NCBI RefSeq assembly: GCF_000189635.1
Contig: NW_002475974.1
Coordinates: forward strand, 248,001-312,000
Length of the DNA: 64,000 bases
Direction of reading: 5' to 3'
DNA from: Tetrahymena thermophila SB210
Lineage: Eukaryota > Ciliophora > Oligohymenophorea > Hymenostomatida > Tetrahymenidae
Shown: positions 1 through 15,130 of the stretch, in pieces
How the letters are laid out: each line of letters begins with the position of its first letter
How positions within the stretch are numbered: the stretch's first letter is position 1
Program-made: the position numbers and the translations under genes
Notes under the pieces: model-generated
What the model saw: the letters and a program-made list of their open reading frames with translations, nothing else
Databases searched by the model: none
Told to the model about the DNA's origin: nothing

Positions 1-239
1 CTATTTTATTTATTTATTGAAAATGTAATTCACAGAAGCTAACACAAATAAATAAATTGTACTTTTTATTGATTTTCATTGCTCTGATTTAAATAACTTA
101 AAATAAGTAGCAATTTTTAATTTTACTCTTCACTAATAATTATGTTTTTTTTTCTTTAAAATTAAAAAAAATTTGATAGGTAGTAGTTGAAATAATAAAT
201 TAAAAAAAAAAAATTTGTAATAATATTAATCATAAATAA

Positions 240-2835
240 ATGATAAAAACAACTTGCGTTTTATTTTGCTTATTTTTAAGCTTTGGCCTAACAATTTCTA
301 CTCAAAATAATGAATAAAGAATTTTATAGGCTAATGACCTCTCACCATTAAGTTCATCTATGATGTTAACTAATGGGTTAACTTTAGACTACTAAATATA
401 AGGCACAGATTTAATTATGATGATAGAGTCTACTAAATAACAAGGTTGGATTGGAGTGGGATTCGGAGCTACTATGTCTAATACAGATATGGTTATCTTT
501 TTTGCTAATTAAGGTGGGCAACCTGTAATTAATTTATTTTGATTATTTATATAATTTTAACTAAAAATAAACTTGCTTAGGCCGTATCAGATGTATATTC
601 ATCCGGAGAAGTAACACCATCAACTGATACTCAGTAAGACTGGACTTTATTAGGGTCACAAATTACTTCAAGTAGTTTTAAGATGAAGGCTAAGCGTGCT
701 TTAAGTACTGGAGATAGCCAAGATACTGTTTTAGTATAAGGAAAAAGTTACAGCTTTTGTGTTGCATGGAGTTCATCAACAAGTTTTGTTTAGCATGATG
801 ACTATTATTCGTTTTCAGGAAAACTAGATAATAATTTAGGAACTGTTTAGGCTACTGCCATTAATATTGGAGTAGGAGAAGTTGCACTAAATGTTCATAA
901 AGTTTGGTTGTTTTATGGATGGGGTATAGGAGCTGATATAGGTATTTTTGTTGGACGTTACCTAAAAGCATGGAAGCATCACATTTTAGTTCACGCAATG
1001 ATCTTTTTCATAATCAATGTTTCTACCATTGTCTTAGAAGCAATAGTAATAAATGGAAATGATTACAAGCTTGGTGATGTCAGTAATCTTGATAGTAATG
1101 TTAAAAATCATTTTATAATAGGATGCGTAATCATGGCCTTGATCATTTTATAGCATTTAGGAGGTATTTTACTAAAGATAGGTATAGAAGGAACAAACAA
1201 GCATGTCAATACTATTAAAAAATTCCATTTAGTTTCTGGTATTATCATCTACGCATTAGCAAAGGCTAATATTTTGATTGGAACAGATTTAAATAGCCCT
1301 ACTTCTATAACTTACAACTATAACTAGGGTATAATAATAACTGTAATTTCAATAGTCTTTCTTTTCTTTTGCGAATTATTTTCAAGATTTTACAAGTACA
1401 AAACCTCAAACTAAATATTTGACACCAATAAATCATTTGATAACACTATTCTTAATGAAAATCCTGATCATTAAGAACTCTTGAGAATGCTCAATGTAGA
1501 GAAAAGAGAAATTTCATAAATAATAGCTGCTTTACCAAATTTAAAATGGGTTATTTACAATCAAGGAATTTATGACATATCTGATCTTGTTCATCCTGGA
1601 GGATAATTTATTATTAAAGAAGTTATAGGAAAAGAAGTCGGAAGATATATGCTCGGTGCACTACCTTTGGAAGGACATAACTTCTAACCTTATGCCCATT
1701 CTTCCTCAGCTTTTAATTTATTAAAAAAAAATAAGATAGGCGATTTAAATTATGGTGAATCTAACATTCTAGCATTAGCTAACCAAAAAGAATCAAATGA
1801 AGCAGAAAACAATAATAATAAGCTGAAACTCTTTAACAATTACAAAGTAATTATTTAAAAATTATTTGTGTGGAGGATTTATTTTAGTTTAAAAACTTAA
1901 CAATTTTTGTGTAATTAATTAATAAATTAATATTATTTTAACAAATATAGTTAATCAAAAAAACACAGATATCAGAGACCACTTCTTAATTTGAATTTTA
2001 GGCAAATGACTTGGTAATCAAAAACGTTTTATAAGGAGTGAATTGGATCGGTAGACACTTTTTGATAAAAACTTAAAACTCCAACAAAAGTAGACTTTAT
2101 ACTTAATTGAACTGCATGACTGATGAAAATGTAAATCTTAGACAACAACTAGTTAATTTTGCCAAAAACAAACTAGAAATGAAAAATACTGACATGATAG
2201 ATGTTAAGACTTTAAGCAAATACTCTTAAACACTGCCATTTATCATTAAAAAGTATAACTTTTCTGGAGCCCTCTCTAAAACAATTCATGAACAAAACTC
2301 TTAAATTAGTTATCAAATTTATGGTCCTCTTGGAAATGGTTTAGGCTTCAGTGAACTTACATAAAATAAAAAATTCTGCATTATGACCGCAGGAACAGGT
2401 ATACTACCATTCCTTGATTTATTTGACTTCTTACTTAAGAAACAAATTTAGTAGAGTGTACCTGATCATGCAAAAGAATTAGATCCTTTCAATGTAAATT
2501 ATAATAAATATTTTGAAGGATGCTAATTTACAGTATATTGTGCCTTTTTGAGTCTTGATGATTTTGTAGGTAAAGAATGGGTTTTATTCCTTAACTAATT
2601 AAGTAAACAAACTCAAAATAACCTCTTTAAATTAGTTCTTAAGGTTTCTAAAGGTTAAATGCCTGAGAATGTAGAAAAGTTGAAATTTAGAGGCTTTTAA
2701 GATTTAATAACAAGTGAAATTAATAATGAAAGCTTTGATAAGATATACATTTGTGGTCCTCCTGTAATGTTTAACAGTACAATAGAAGCTTTATAAAAGA
2801 AATAAGTAGAAAATACTAAAATATTTATTGTTTGA
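240..2835 (+). CDS. DOMON-cytochrome b561-cytochrome b5-b5 reductase fusion protein
   Basis: Three exons in the ciliate code: 240-524, 581-1846 and 1951-2835, giving about 811 residues. A signal peptide starts the protein (MIKTTCVLFCLF). Residues about 40-170 resemble a DOMON domain. Residues about 190-370 hold the His-bearing transmembrane helices of a cytochrome b561 core (YGWGIGADIGIF, KKFHLVSGIIIY). A cytochrome b5 domain follows, with axial-heme motifs HPGG (residue about 433) and YAHSSSA..LL..IGDL. The C-terminal third is a ferredoxin-reductase module with FAD motif RLYT, NAD motif GTGILPF and CGPPVMF. By family knowledge DOMON/b561 proteins pass electrons across membranes and b5 reductases feed electrons from NAD(P)H. 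The inference is a one-chain chain from cytosolic NADH to a luminal or external acceptor such as ferric iron. The second intron was chosen because it joins KLIKKTQISETT to the start of the FAD fold. The start is the first ATG before the signal peptide. Domain calls are firm; the acceptor is a guess. Confidence 0.87.
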
Positions 2836-3515
2836 TCATTTATTTATCTATATTTGTAATCATTTTTGTTTACTTATTTATTTTCAAATTCAGGTTTATT
2901 CTTATCAATTTTAATTAGAAAAAAGCAATCTGCTTTTAACTTATCTTCTAGAAAAATGATGATCAAATTCTGGTTTATTTTTAATTATTGAAAATTTTTA
3001 CTTTTAACAATAAAAAATAAATAAAATTAAATAAATAGATTAAAGTTAAAATTTATAATTGTAAACCCTCTTCCGTTAAAAAACCCCCCAAATAATTCCA
3101 ATTATTTTAAAAAATGGTAAAATAATTAAATAATTATTTAATTTTATTTTTTTGTTAGTTAATTATGAGAATTTACATTCAGTATTAATTTTTCTTTTTT
3201 ATTTATTAAAATTGAGTAAACTTTTTAAAAATAAATAATATTCTTTCACAATAATAATTATTTTTTGACTATGCAAAGGTAGTATAGCCTAAGCATGAAA
3301 CTAAAAAATGATCTTTGTGATTAAAACGAGGGATTGACCAAATATATGAATAATATAAATCAATTAATTAATTTTAATAATAATTTTTTAAATGTTATTA
3401 TAAATCTAAAAAAATTTACTGATTTTATTTTTTGAATACGCTTTAAAGTGAATAAATTATTGATTTTTAAAAAATAAATCTAAAAATATACACTTAATGC
3501 TTTTTAATTTTTGTT
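2836..3515. other. Intergenic spacer with a less AT-rich island
   Basis: This lies between the converging 3' ends of the redox fusion and the K+ channel gene. It is mostly A/T runs. One stretch, about 3267-3340, has a more balanced composition than its flanks. No open frame of interest was seen on either strand. Confidence 0.6.
3267..3340. other. Locally GC-richer island, possible small RNA gene
   Basis: About 74 bases stand out from a spacer that is otherwise nearly all A and T. The island holds ATGC and GCAT blocks that could form a stem around GGTAGTATAGCC, followed by AACGAGGGATTGACC. I could not match it to a tRNA, U-snRNA, SRP RNA or telomerase RNA. Strand is unknown. It is recorded only as a composition anomaly. 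Confidence 0.2.
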
Positions 3516-6500
3516 TCATTAAAATTAGCTTTGAGGGAGTTTATAATATAGTTCTTTACTAAAATCACCCTTAATGAAATTCTTAAATTATTATTGATTT
3601 TCAATATTTCTAATAGACTTAATATGAACTGACTTTTATTCTTCTTATTCTTGAATATCTAAACTCACATTTAGCAATAAATCTTGGATTATATTTTAAA
3701 GTTGTGAGGCTTTTCTATTCTTTTATTAAGATAACTAATTATTATCTCCTTGCTAGACATAAAGTCTCTACTCTACTTAACCTAAATTTTATGGATTTTC
3801 ATTTTCATTTAAATTGTTTCTAAAATGAATTTGTTATTGACTAGGAATTTTCTTGATATTCATTTTATCTATTTGTACATCATTTAATGAATCATCTTCT
3901 ATTTTTTTAGAAATTTTATGAGAAACTTTACTGACCTAATCTGTCAGATTATTATCCTCAAAAACATCAATTTTTTGTAAATAATTTTTCATTTAATCAT
4001 ATTTTTTATTAAATTTATTCAAATAATTTTTATTTAGTAAGCTTTCTTATTTATTCACACAGTTTAAATTTGATGAATTTAATTCATTATTAAATTATTT
4101 TTATATATTTTAGGCATTATTAATTATAGAGGCTTCAACATTAAATTCAGAGTTCTAGCTCTATTTAACTTACGAATCTTATTTTGTAGAATTTTTACTT
4201 TTTTTAGAATTGCTATATATCAAACTTGTGTTTTAATTTAAATTTGAAATATTTTATTCATTTTATATATTTTTTTTATGTTTAAATTCTTTAGACTTAG
4301 ACTTAGACTACTAAGACAATTATTTAATAAAGTGTAAATTTTAAATATATTTATTTTATAATTTGACTTATCCATATTCTTCTTCTAGCAATTCATCATC
4401 AGCAAAATTTTCAGATTAGCAATCAGAAAATTAACACTAGTTATTTTTTTCGCTAAGCTCTTCTGCTTCATCTAGCTTATAAATAGCTTCTATTAAAATA
4501 AAAAGATAAAATAATTATAATTTTTGAAAACAAAATAAATTAATTACTTTATTGACTAAATTTATTTTGAATGTTGACTTCTGAAAATCTTCTGTAAAAT
4601 TCAGATTTACTTCTATTTTTTTAAGAGTTAGATTAGTTCATAAGATTTTATTTAATTGCATTTATATCATTTATTTCTTGGAATGATTATTTGAAGTTAG
4701 AAGATTCAAAATTCTTTTCTTTTTAGTAATAATGTTAGCTCCTTGGAATGCTTTCAGATATAAATTTTTAATTAACTTAATTTTAATTTTAAGATAGTTT
4801 CTAGCTATTAAAATATTTAGCAGATTTTGGATTTCTATTTTCTTGAAATACTTAGGAGTTGCTATTAAGGGTTAGGGTACCCTTTTTAGAGAAGCTGGCC
4901 TAATTCAGCTACATAAACTAATTTAAGCTAATCTTAGTTGATAGATTGTTATTTACACTTTTTTAAAAAGCAATTATTGAATTGAAACGTTATTTTAACA
5001 GTGAATTCTTAGTGCTTTCACATTTCTATGCCATATAAGCTATATCACTTCTCTCTTTTTAGTTGTTTGTTTACAATTTTCTATTTTAAAATAACAAATA
5101 AATAAAATTAGAATAATTATTAATTTAATTTAATTACTTTTCTTGAGAAAAAGTTTGGTATAATTTCGCTATATCTAGAGTCACAACATAAGACATTTTA
5201 GAAATTTAAAATGTAAGTTCTCTAATTGCTTTATTAGTTTTCGAAATTTATTTTAGCCTGTTAGCCATATAAATAATTTATGCCTCATACTCATCATTTT
5301 ATTCAGTTTTTTAGATATTTTCTTATTCTTAACCATCAAACTACGATACAGTTCTTTTAAAATGTATCTTTTACTTATCACCTATTCTATATTAGCTATC
5401 AGTTTAATTTTAGTTATTTATGCTCTTTTCACCCTTTTTACTTTACAAAAATGTATTTTGAAAATTTTAAATATTTTATTTTTATATGGTTCCTTGCGAA
5501 TTTTAATAATTTTATATATCATTTTTATTTTACTAATAATTTTATTATTATTTATTGACATTAAATATCTACTCTGGCTTTTAATTTACCATTTCATCAA
5601 TTAAAAAACTACCATTTAGAGCTTAATTAAAATTTGAGTTTTAAATAATATCATTTTATTAATTTCTGTTTTTATATTTGACATTTTAATTATTTTAAGG
5701 ACTGATTTCAAAAGATTAATTGATTTGAATTTATTCATTTGTTGACTTTTCTTTATTATCATTTTCTTACGTCATCTATGCAGAATAAAATTTTTTAAAA
5801 GAAGCATGTGCTGAATTTTAAAGCTTTTTAATTTACTCAATGCTTTTATTTTTGATACTTTTAAATCTCTCCATTTCTTTTTATTCTTTATATATAACTT
5901 AAAAGTCATAGCTAATGATAGCGATTGGAAGTCCAATCATAAGAGCATTACCCACAAAAGCTATACACATAGCTACTAATTTTCCAAGTATTGTGTTTGG
6001 TATTTTATCACCATAACCAACAGTTGACATAGTTGCAAGTGTAAACCAAAATGACTGAGGTATAGATTCTATTTTTAAGCTTTGATCAATATCACTAAGT
6101 TATAAACTGCTATTTGTTAAGTGATTTTCTAAGTAATATATCAAAGTGGATGCAAAAAGTGCAATAATTAATATTAAATTCAAAACAAAAATTAGTTATT
6201 TATAGGATCTTTGCAATGCTTTGTATAAAATGGAAAATCCCTTTATATATTTAGAAAGTTTAAAAACACGAATTATTCTAAGCAAACGCACTATTCTTAG
6301 AATGTAAAGTTACTTGACTTGAGTTTGTTAGAAGATTAACACAATATAAAATGGGATGATAGATATTAAATCAATTAAATTCACTGGTTATTTTAGATAA
6401 GCTTTAACTGGAATGCCAAAAGAGCTACAACAAACTAATCTTAAAAATAAGTCAATAGTAAATATAATTGAAACAATAAACTCAGCATAAATAGAAAAAA

Positions 6501-7986
6501 TAGCATAATTGATAACAGATTAGCTAATATCGTTAGTAGATTAAGAAGATAAGTTGCTTGAATCAGTAGAATCAGAGTTCGAATTAAAATTTATTCCATC
6601 AGTCAAATTTTATTCAGTATCACTAGTAAGATAAACAGTATTTAATATAAAAATTAAACAACTCAAAGCAATAGTGATTTATAAAAAAAAGCATATCATT
6701 TTAGAAAAAAAACTATATGAAGGATCTTCAAATGTAAGAAAAATCCATCTTCTAATAATATTTATTTTTTCAAATAAGCTAATGCCTTAGCTTTATTCAT
6801 CTTTGTCTTTATTTGTTGCATTTTATCTATTCACTATTTTTATATTATTTTTTTGTTCTTAAGAATTTATATTTTCTAGAATTTACAAATGAGGCTCGGT
6901 TTTAAACCTTTCATTTTAATTATTTTAAATAATTTTTTATTTACCAATATCCTAAAGACTTTTTGAAATGAAATTTTTAGTTTTGATATTATTTGTTTTC
7001 TATTCATATTTACTAGAAAAAATAGAATTTATTTTCTAGTTTTTAAATATTTCTGGCATATTTTTCTAGTATTTATATAATTAATTTAAGTTTTCTGTAA
7101 CATTATTTGTATAAGTCACTTTTACTTTTTTTGTATCTTCAGACTTGCTTCTTTATTTAATTTCCTTTATAAATTAGATGCATGAGTTATTTAATTATTA
7201 TTGTTAATAAATACTTTTGTCGTCATTTTTATCTTTATCTCGATAATTATCATTTATAATATTTTGATATCTCAACTGTATTTATTATGTTGAATCATTA
7301 ACTAAATTAGCATTTAAAATATTTTAAGAATTCCTATTATTATATTGCTAAAATGAACTTTTTAAAGAATTATTATTTCCTTATTATCTAGCACTACTCT
7401 GTAATCGTGAAGCTAAGATATTATTTTTAATTGGTTAATTGCCACCATTACTGTTGTAATATTCTTCTTCAAAATCATCAGGTATATTTTTCCATTCATT
7501 TTCACTAAAAAATTCAGGTTTATTAGCAATTCTACTTATTTTCTCTTTCCTGTTCTCATTAAAAATAGAGTCTAAGTCAATATCTTATCCATGACTGAAT
7601 TTTATTTTTTGGGATTATTCTTTATTTTAGTTATAAATTTAACTTGTATTTGAACTACTACTTCTTTACTGAGAAATAACAGAAGGATATTTAGAAATAG
7701 TTCTACATTTTCTAAAAAAAGTTTTCTTAAATTAATCTTAAACAGAATAGATTGAATTTTCTTAGAATGGATTCAGACTTTGCTACCTCAAAAACATTTA
7801 TCTCTACTTTTAATTTATAATGCCTTATTAGCTATTGAAATCATCTTACCCTTATTGATCTTATTTTAGCTTTTGATGGAATTACTCAAACTATTAAATA
7901 TTACATTCTTGGTTCATATTTTACTGAAAAGAGTTCTTACGAAAATCAATTTAGTCCATTTTATATTAAGCTATACCTTACTTCAT
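3516..7986 (-). CDS. Voltage-gated K+ channel (Kv type) with very long cytoplasmic tails
   Basis: Two exons, 7986-4548 and 4489-3516, around a 58-bp GT-AG intron (4490-4547), give 1470 residues. The pore filter TVGYGD lies near residue 654. The voltage sensor S4 is RIVRLLRIIRVFK near residue 565, preceded by S1-S3 and followed by S5 and a pore helix (PQSFWFTLATMS). After S6 (GNALMIGLPIAIISYDF) comes a tail of roughly 770 residues rich in Q, N, S and K. The first 425 residues are similarly disordered. Six-helix Kv channels are usually 450-900 residues, so the core is normal and the tails are exceptional. Ciliates use many K+ channels to shape membrane potential and swimming, so a plasma or ciliary membrane role is inferred. 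Start is the upstream ATG; an in-frame ATG at 7959 is an alternative. The length is an exact multiple of three after splicing. Confidence 0.88.
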
Positions 7987-9047
7987 GCATTAGTATATAA
8001 GTATTTTTTGCTCTTAATTAATTAATTTTTGATATAAGTAGAAAGTTAAAAGAAAGGTTATTAAAAAAATTTTTTATTAAAAAATTTAGTAAAATATAGA
8101 TAGATATACAATTTATGCAAAATTTATTTACAATTGAGTATTGTTTTTTCTAATTAATGGCATAAATTGAGTAATTAAATATACACTTCATAAATAGTTA
8201 TAAATAATGGTTTAAAGTGACAAATTAATAATTTAAGAGAAAGTATTTATTTTGTAAAGATAGTTTTTTAATAGAAAATATTTTGATATTTCTTTAGCTT
8301 TTACTCACATTATTCCTTTTGTTTACATAAAAGCATTATTTAAATTTATAAAAATTTTTTATAATAAACTACTAACTCACTCACTCATTCTTTGCTTTCC
8401 TCTTTTTCTAGTTCTTTTCATATTTGATTTTTGCACTAGGAATTTTTTAAAAAGTATTATTTCCCAAAATAAAAAAGTAAATTTTAACCTATGTTACAAA
8501 AATTAATATTTTAAAAAGCTAAATAATTAATTATAATTTAGTTTCTAATTGGATAATTATGAGAATTTTTTATACAGAAAATGAATGAAAATGAAAATTA
8601 CAAAGATTATTTATTAATAATTAAAATAATATTGAGTTATTCTTCATAGATAAATAGATAGATAGGTAGATATGTATGTAGATTTTTAGAGTTTTTTGAG
8701 CTTAATTGCTAAATAACAAGAAAAGCCTATTTTTTATTATGTTTGGTATACTAATTATAGCAAGAGTTAAAGCTTAGCTGAATAGTTTTATCTGACTTAA
8801 TTATTTATCATTAGAAAAAAATTTTTTATTGTTTTTTTTTAACACTTAAAAATCTGGTTTACCATCATTTTAGTATTTAAAATAATTTAGGTTAATTGAA
8901 AAAGGAATTTATTTTATTTTATCATTTTATTTATAGCTGAGAGAAAAGTAAATTTATTGAAAGTGAGATGAGGATAGCAATGCTAAAAATTTAACAATCC
9001 AGAGTTAGTATTATGAATAAATTAGTTCATGCTAACTAATACACATT
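7987..9047. other. Intergenic spacer, upstream of the K+ channel gene
   Basis: It holds the 5' flank of the K+ channel and the 3' flank of the MAP kinase. It is dominated by A/T runs, with a GATA-type microsatellite at about 8647-8683. No gene was seen. Confidence 0.6.
8647..8683. repeat. TAGA/TAGG microsatellite
   Basis: Imperfect tetranucleotide copies of TAGA, drifting to TAGG and TATG. It sits in noncoding spacer. Confidence 0.7.
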
Positions 9048-12114
<3,067 letters not shown>

Positions 12115-13195
12115 TTTATTAACTTTTTTATCAAAAACTGTATTATCTTTTACTATATCTTAATAAGTTCTTTTATACTTTTTTTCTTTCTTCTGGCTTT
12201 TTATTTATTTGTGTTTTATCTTATTTAAAAATAATATTTAATATAAATTTTTTCTTTTCTTTTGTTTGTTATGCTAATATATTTAATTACATTAGTATAT
12301 AAACCTTTATTCAATAATAAGCAATTTTATTGTAAAATGAACAAAACCAATAGCTCATGCATGCATCATTTTATTTCAAATAATATTTTTTTATCAGAAC
12401 AATAAGAAAAAAAGCAAGCATATTTTCATTTCTAATATCTATCTATCTTTCTTGCTTACCCAAGAAATTAAAAAAATATATCAATATTCGACCAACATAA
12501 AGTTTTTTTACTATGATAAATACTTATCATCAATTAATTAATGTCTGTCTGATACTACATTTTGCATTTATTAGTTTCCTACCAGTAAATAGTAAGTTGC
12601 CAAAAATTTTTAAATCTTATATAAAATAAAAGCATCAAAAACAGTCAATCAATTAAACAAAAATAAACTAACCAAATGTTTTTATTATATAAAATATTAA
12701 TATTATGGTTTTATTTTTAGACTCTATTTTAACAAGTAAGATTAGAACTAAATAAAAGGCTTGTTAAAAATTGTAAATGATTTATTATATTAAAATATCA
12801 TCTGTTTAATATTAAAAATAAATAGATATTTCTTCTCTATTAAATTGGCTTTAAATGATTGTTAAGAAGCTATTAATTTAATTTTAACATGTATTATAGA
12901 TAGATAGATACCAATAGAAAATAAATATAAAATATAGATAGATAGTTATATTGCTATTATTATTATTATTATAGTAGTAGTATTTAATAGTCATAATTGC
13001 TTAAATATTTTATTATCTTTAAAATTTTTTTACTCTAGATATATTAAGATTTAAGACTGACTATTTTGATTATAAATTAATACCTGCTATTTTGTAGCTG
13101 ATAATAATTACATAAAATTATTGATTGAAATAGAACATTCTTGCAGATTTTTTTTTAAGTTTGCAAGCTCTTTATTACTATTTGTTGTTAAATAG
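12115..13195. other. Intergenic spacer with microsatellites
   Basis: This is the 5' flank of the MAP kinase and the 3' flank of the cornichon-like gene. It holds TAGA blocks (about 12896-12910 and 12934-12945) and an ATT run near 12952-12974. No supported gene was seen. Confidence 0.6.
12896..12985. repeat. Compound TAGA and ATT/TAG microsatellite
   Basis: Two TAGA blocks are followed by an ATT trinucleotide run and three TAG units. It is in noncoding spacer. Confidence 0.7.
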
Positions 13196-13648
13196 TCATC
13201 CATCAATGTTTTTAAGTAAAAAATTGATTCTGTAGATGGCCATTCTTGCAAACGCCTGAGAAAATTTAAATCCTATAGAGAGACATAATATTAAATAAAT
13301 TAAAGATTTGTATTTCATTTAATTTTGCAGTTGTTTGGATTAGTAGCGGTATTCAGAAGCAGTAAACCCATACATTTTATAGCTCCTTCGTATTAATGTT
13401 GTTGCATTAAATATTGCCAAAGGAATTAAGAAAATAAAAAGCAAATAACTTCTATGTATAAAACTTAAAGTAGTTACTAATAATTAAAATATGATTTCAA
13501 TTGGAATGTATTTAGATAATATTTGAGTCAAATTATAGGCAGTTATTTTTTCGTTTTTGAAGTCTTCGTGAAGAAGGTAGAAATAGACAGCAAGCAATGT
13601 TGCGAAAAAATTGCTTAAAAGCATTATAAACCAAAGAATTGTTTCCAT
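13196..13648 (-). CDS. Cornichon-like ER cargo receptor
   Basis: A single open exon in the ciliate code gives 150 residues. The first helix (ETILWFIMLLSNFFATLLAV) is followed by a charged loop YLLHEDFKNEKI, a second hydrophobic stretch near residues 50-85 that ends in LIPLAIFNATTLIRR, and a third helix after QMKYKSLIYLILCLSIGF. This order, the length, the acidic loop after helix 1, the PL..FN motif and a K-led last helix match the cornichon/Erv14 family, which loads membrane cargo into COPII vesicles at the ER. Identity is low by eye, so this is a family-level guess. The start ATG directly precedes the first helix. The stop is the first TGA. Confidence 0.6.
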
Positions 13649-14257
13649 ACTTATTTTGATTGGCTTAAAGCTTAATTATTTCTGTTCTATTGTTGAAGAA
13701 AAAAAAATCGGATTTTTGAATTAATAATTATTGATTATATTTTCAAAAGAATAAAACTTTAAAATATTAAAAGATATTATAATAACAATACAAAAACAAG
13801 TATTTCCTTTATTTATAAGCTCTTAATATTTAAATATTTAAATTGATCAAAAAAAAAATTCATCAAAAATTTGATCAAAAATATTTTATCCAAAATTTAC
13901 TCATAAATTTAAAAAAATGATCAAATTTCCTTAAGTTAAGGAGATAATTCTAAGATGAAATAAGAATTATTCTGATGATAAATTATCAAATATAATTAAT
14001 TATATTTGAAAATAAATAATTATAATTGATAATCAATCTTTTTAAAAACTTATTTTACAAATATAATTATATTTGAAAATTAATATTTTTAATTGATAAT
14101 CAATTTTTTTAAAAACTTATTTTATAGTTAAGTTATTTTCTTTAATTATTATCAAATAAAATTATTTTTAAGCATAGTTAAAGCTGAATAAAATATTAAA
14201 TTAACTTTTACAAATAATTTAGTTATTAAATCAAAAATAAATCACACAAAATTTCTA
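13649..14257. other. Intergenic spacer containing a tandem duplication
   Basis: It separates the cornichon-like gene from the nucleotidyltransferase gene, both on the minus strand. It is nearly pure A/T apart from the two-copy repeat listed separately. Confidence 0.6.
13988..14126. repeat. Two-copy tandem direct repeat of about 68 bp
   Basis: Two adjacent units share a TATAATTATATTTGAAAA-like start, then AATTGATAATCAAT, then TTTTAAAAACTTATTTTA. They differ by a few substitutions and small indels. This looks like a local duplication in the noncoding spacer; no function is evident. Confidence 0.65.
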
Positions 14258-15130
14258 TCAAACAAGATTTTTTGATAACTCCTACAAAAATAGTCTAAAT
14301 ATGTTATTAGATTTCTTCAAGTGGTCAAAGTCGTTTCTTTCAACAGGCTATTCATTTAAAATGAAATTTTACATAAAATAAAAATAATCATTTAGTCTCT
14401 AGTCTTCCAAAAGCATCCTATTTTTGTTATCAAGCTTTTTTAATTAAAATAAAATCTACCCTAGTTCATACATCTTATCAATTAATTGTATTAATTCTGA
14501 ATTATTTTAATCTTTGCTTTGCTCTAAAAAGATTTACTTTACTTATTTATAAATACTTTCAAAATTTAATTACATATCTTAAACACCGCCTTTCATTTTT
14601 ATATATAATACTTAATAACTTTAAACAATAGAGTTTAAAACATCTTTCACAATAATCAATCCGTCATCTGATTATTTAGACTTAATAAACTTTTATTAAT
14701 ATTTGCTAATTTTACTCCATATTTAAAAGATAGGAGGCTAAATGCTAGTTTATAAAAGAATCTTTAACTCTTTAGGAATTAAATCTATGTAAACACTTTT
14801 TGTCTATAACCAAAGAGTACTTTCATCTAAAATTACATTTTTACATCTATCTCTTAAATATTTCCTGAGATCTATCAATTCAAGATCCACGTCTATATTC
14901 TGATTTAATTTTGTTTCATGGTTTAGTTTTAAGTAAGAGGTTAACTTCAATACACTTAAATATTTATCTTCAGAATATAAAAAGAAGCCTTTAATATCTA
15001 CATCAGAATTTTCAGTTTCCAAGCCGTAAGATCTTGAACCAGTTTCACCTGCAAAAATGATCTTAAATCCATACTACTTTTCAGTTCCTAACAATAATTC
15101 AAACACCAGTTTTTTTAATTTTTCATCCAT
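14258..15130 (-). CDS. RlaP-type nucleotidyltransferase (DNA polymerase beta superfamily)
   Basis: One exon, 290 residues. Residues about 22-45 read FAGETGSRSYGLETENSDVD, the G-S...D-x-D signature of a polymerase-beta-type nucleotidyltransferase. The serine and first aspartates bind nucleotide and metal. Downstream are VDLELIDLRKYL and a DESTLWLQTKSVYIDL block. These correspond to the DLRK and EWL.SP.VY segments of the RlaP group (COG3541, PF10127), described in bacteria and phages as a partner of RNA-repair ligases. Length is close to the family norm. The C-terminal half is Q-rich and helical. What it modifies in a ciliate is unknown; RNA 3'-end or repair chemistry is only a suggestion from the family. 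The start ATG precedes the fold by about 20 residues, as in relatives. Confidence 0.75.

Noticed and set aside
4861-4885. GGGTTAGGG-like string that might suggest a telomere repeat
   Set aside because: A single short match inside the K+ channel coding sequence, not repeated and not at an end.
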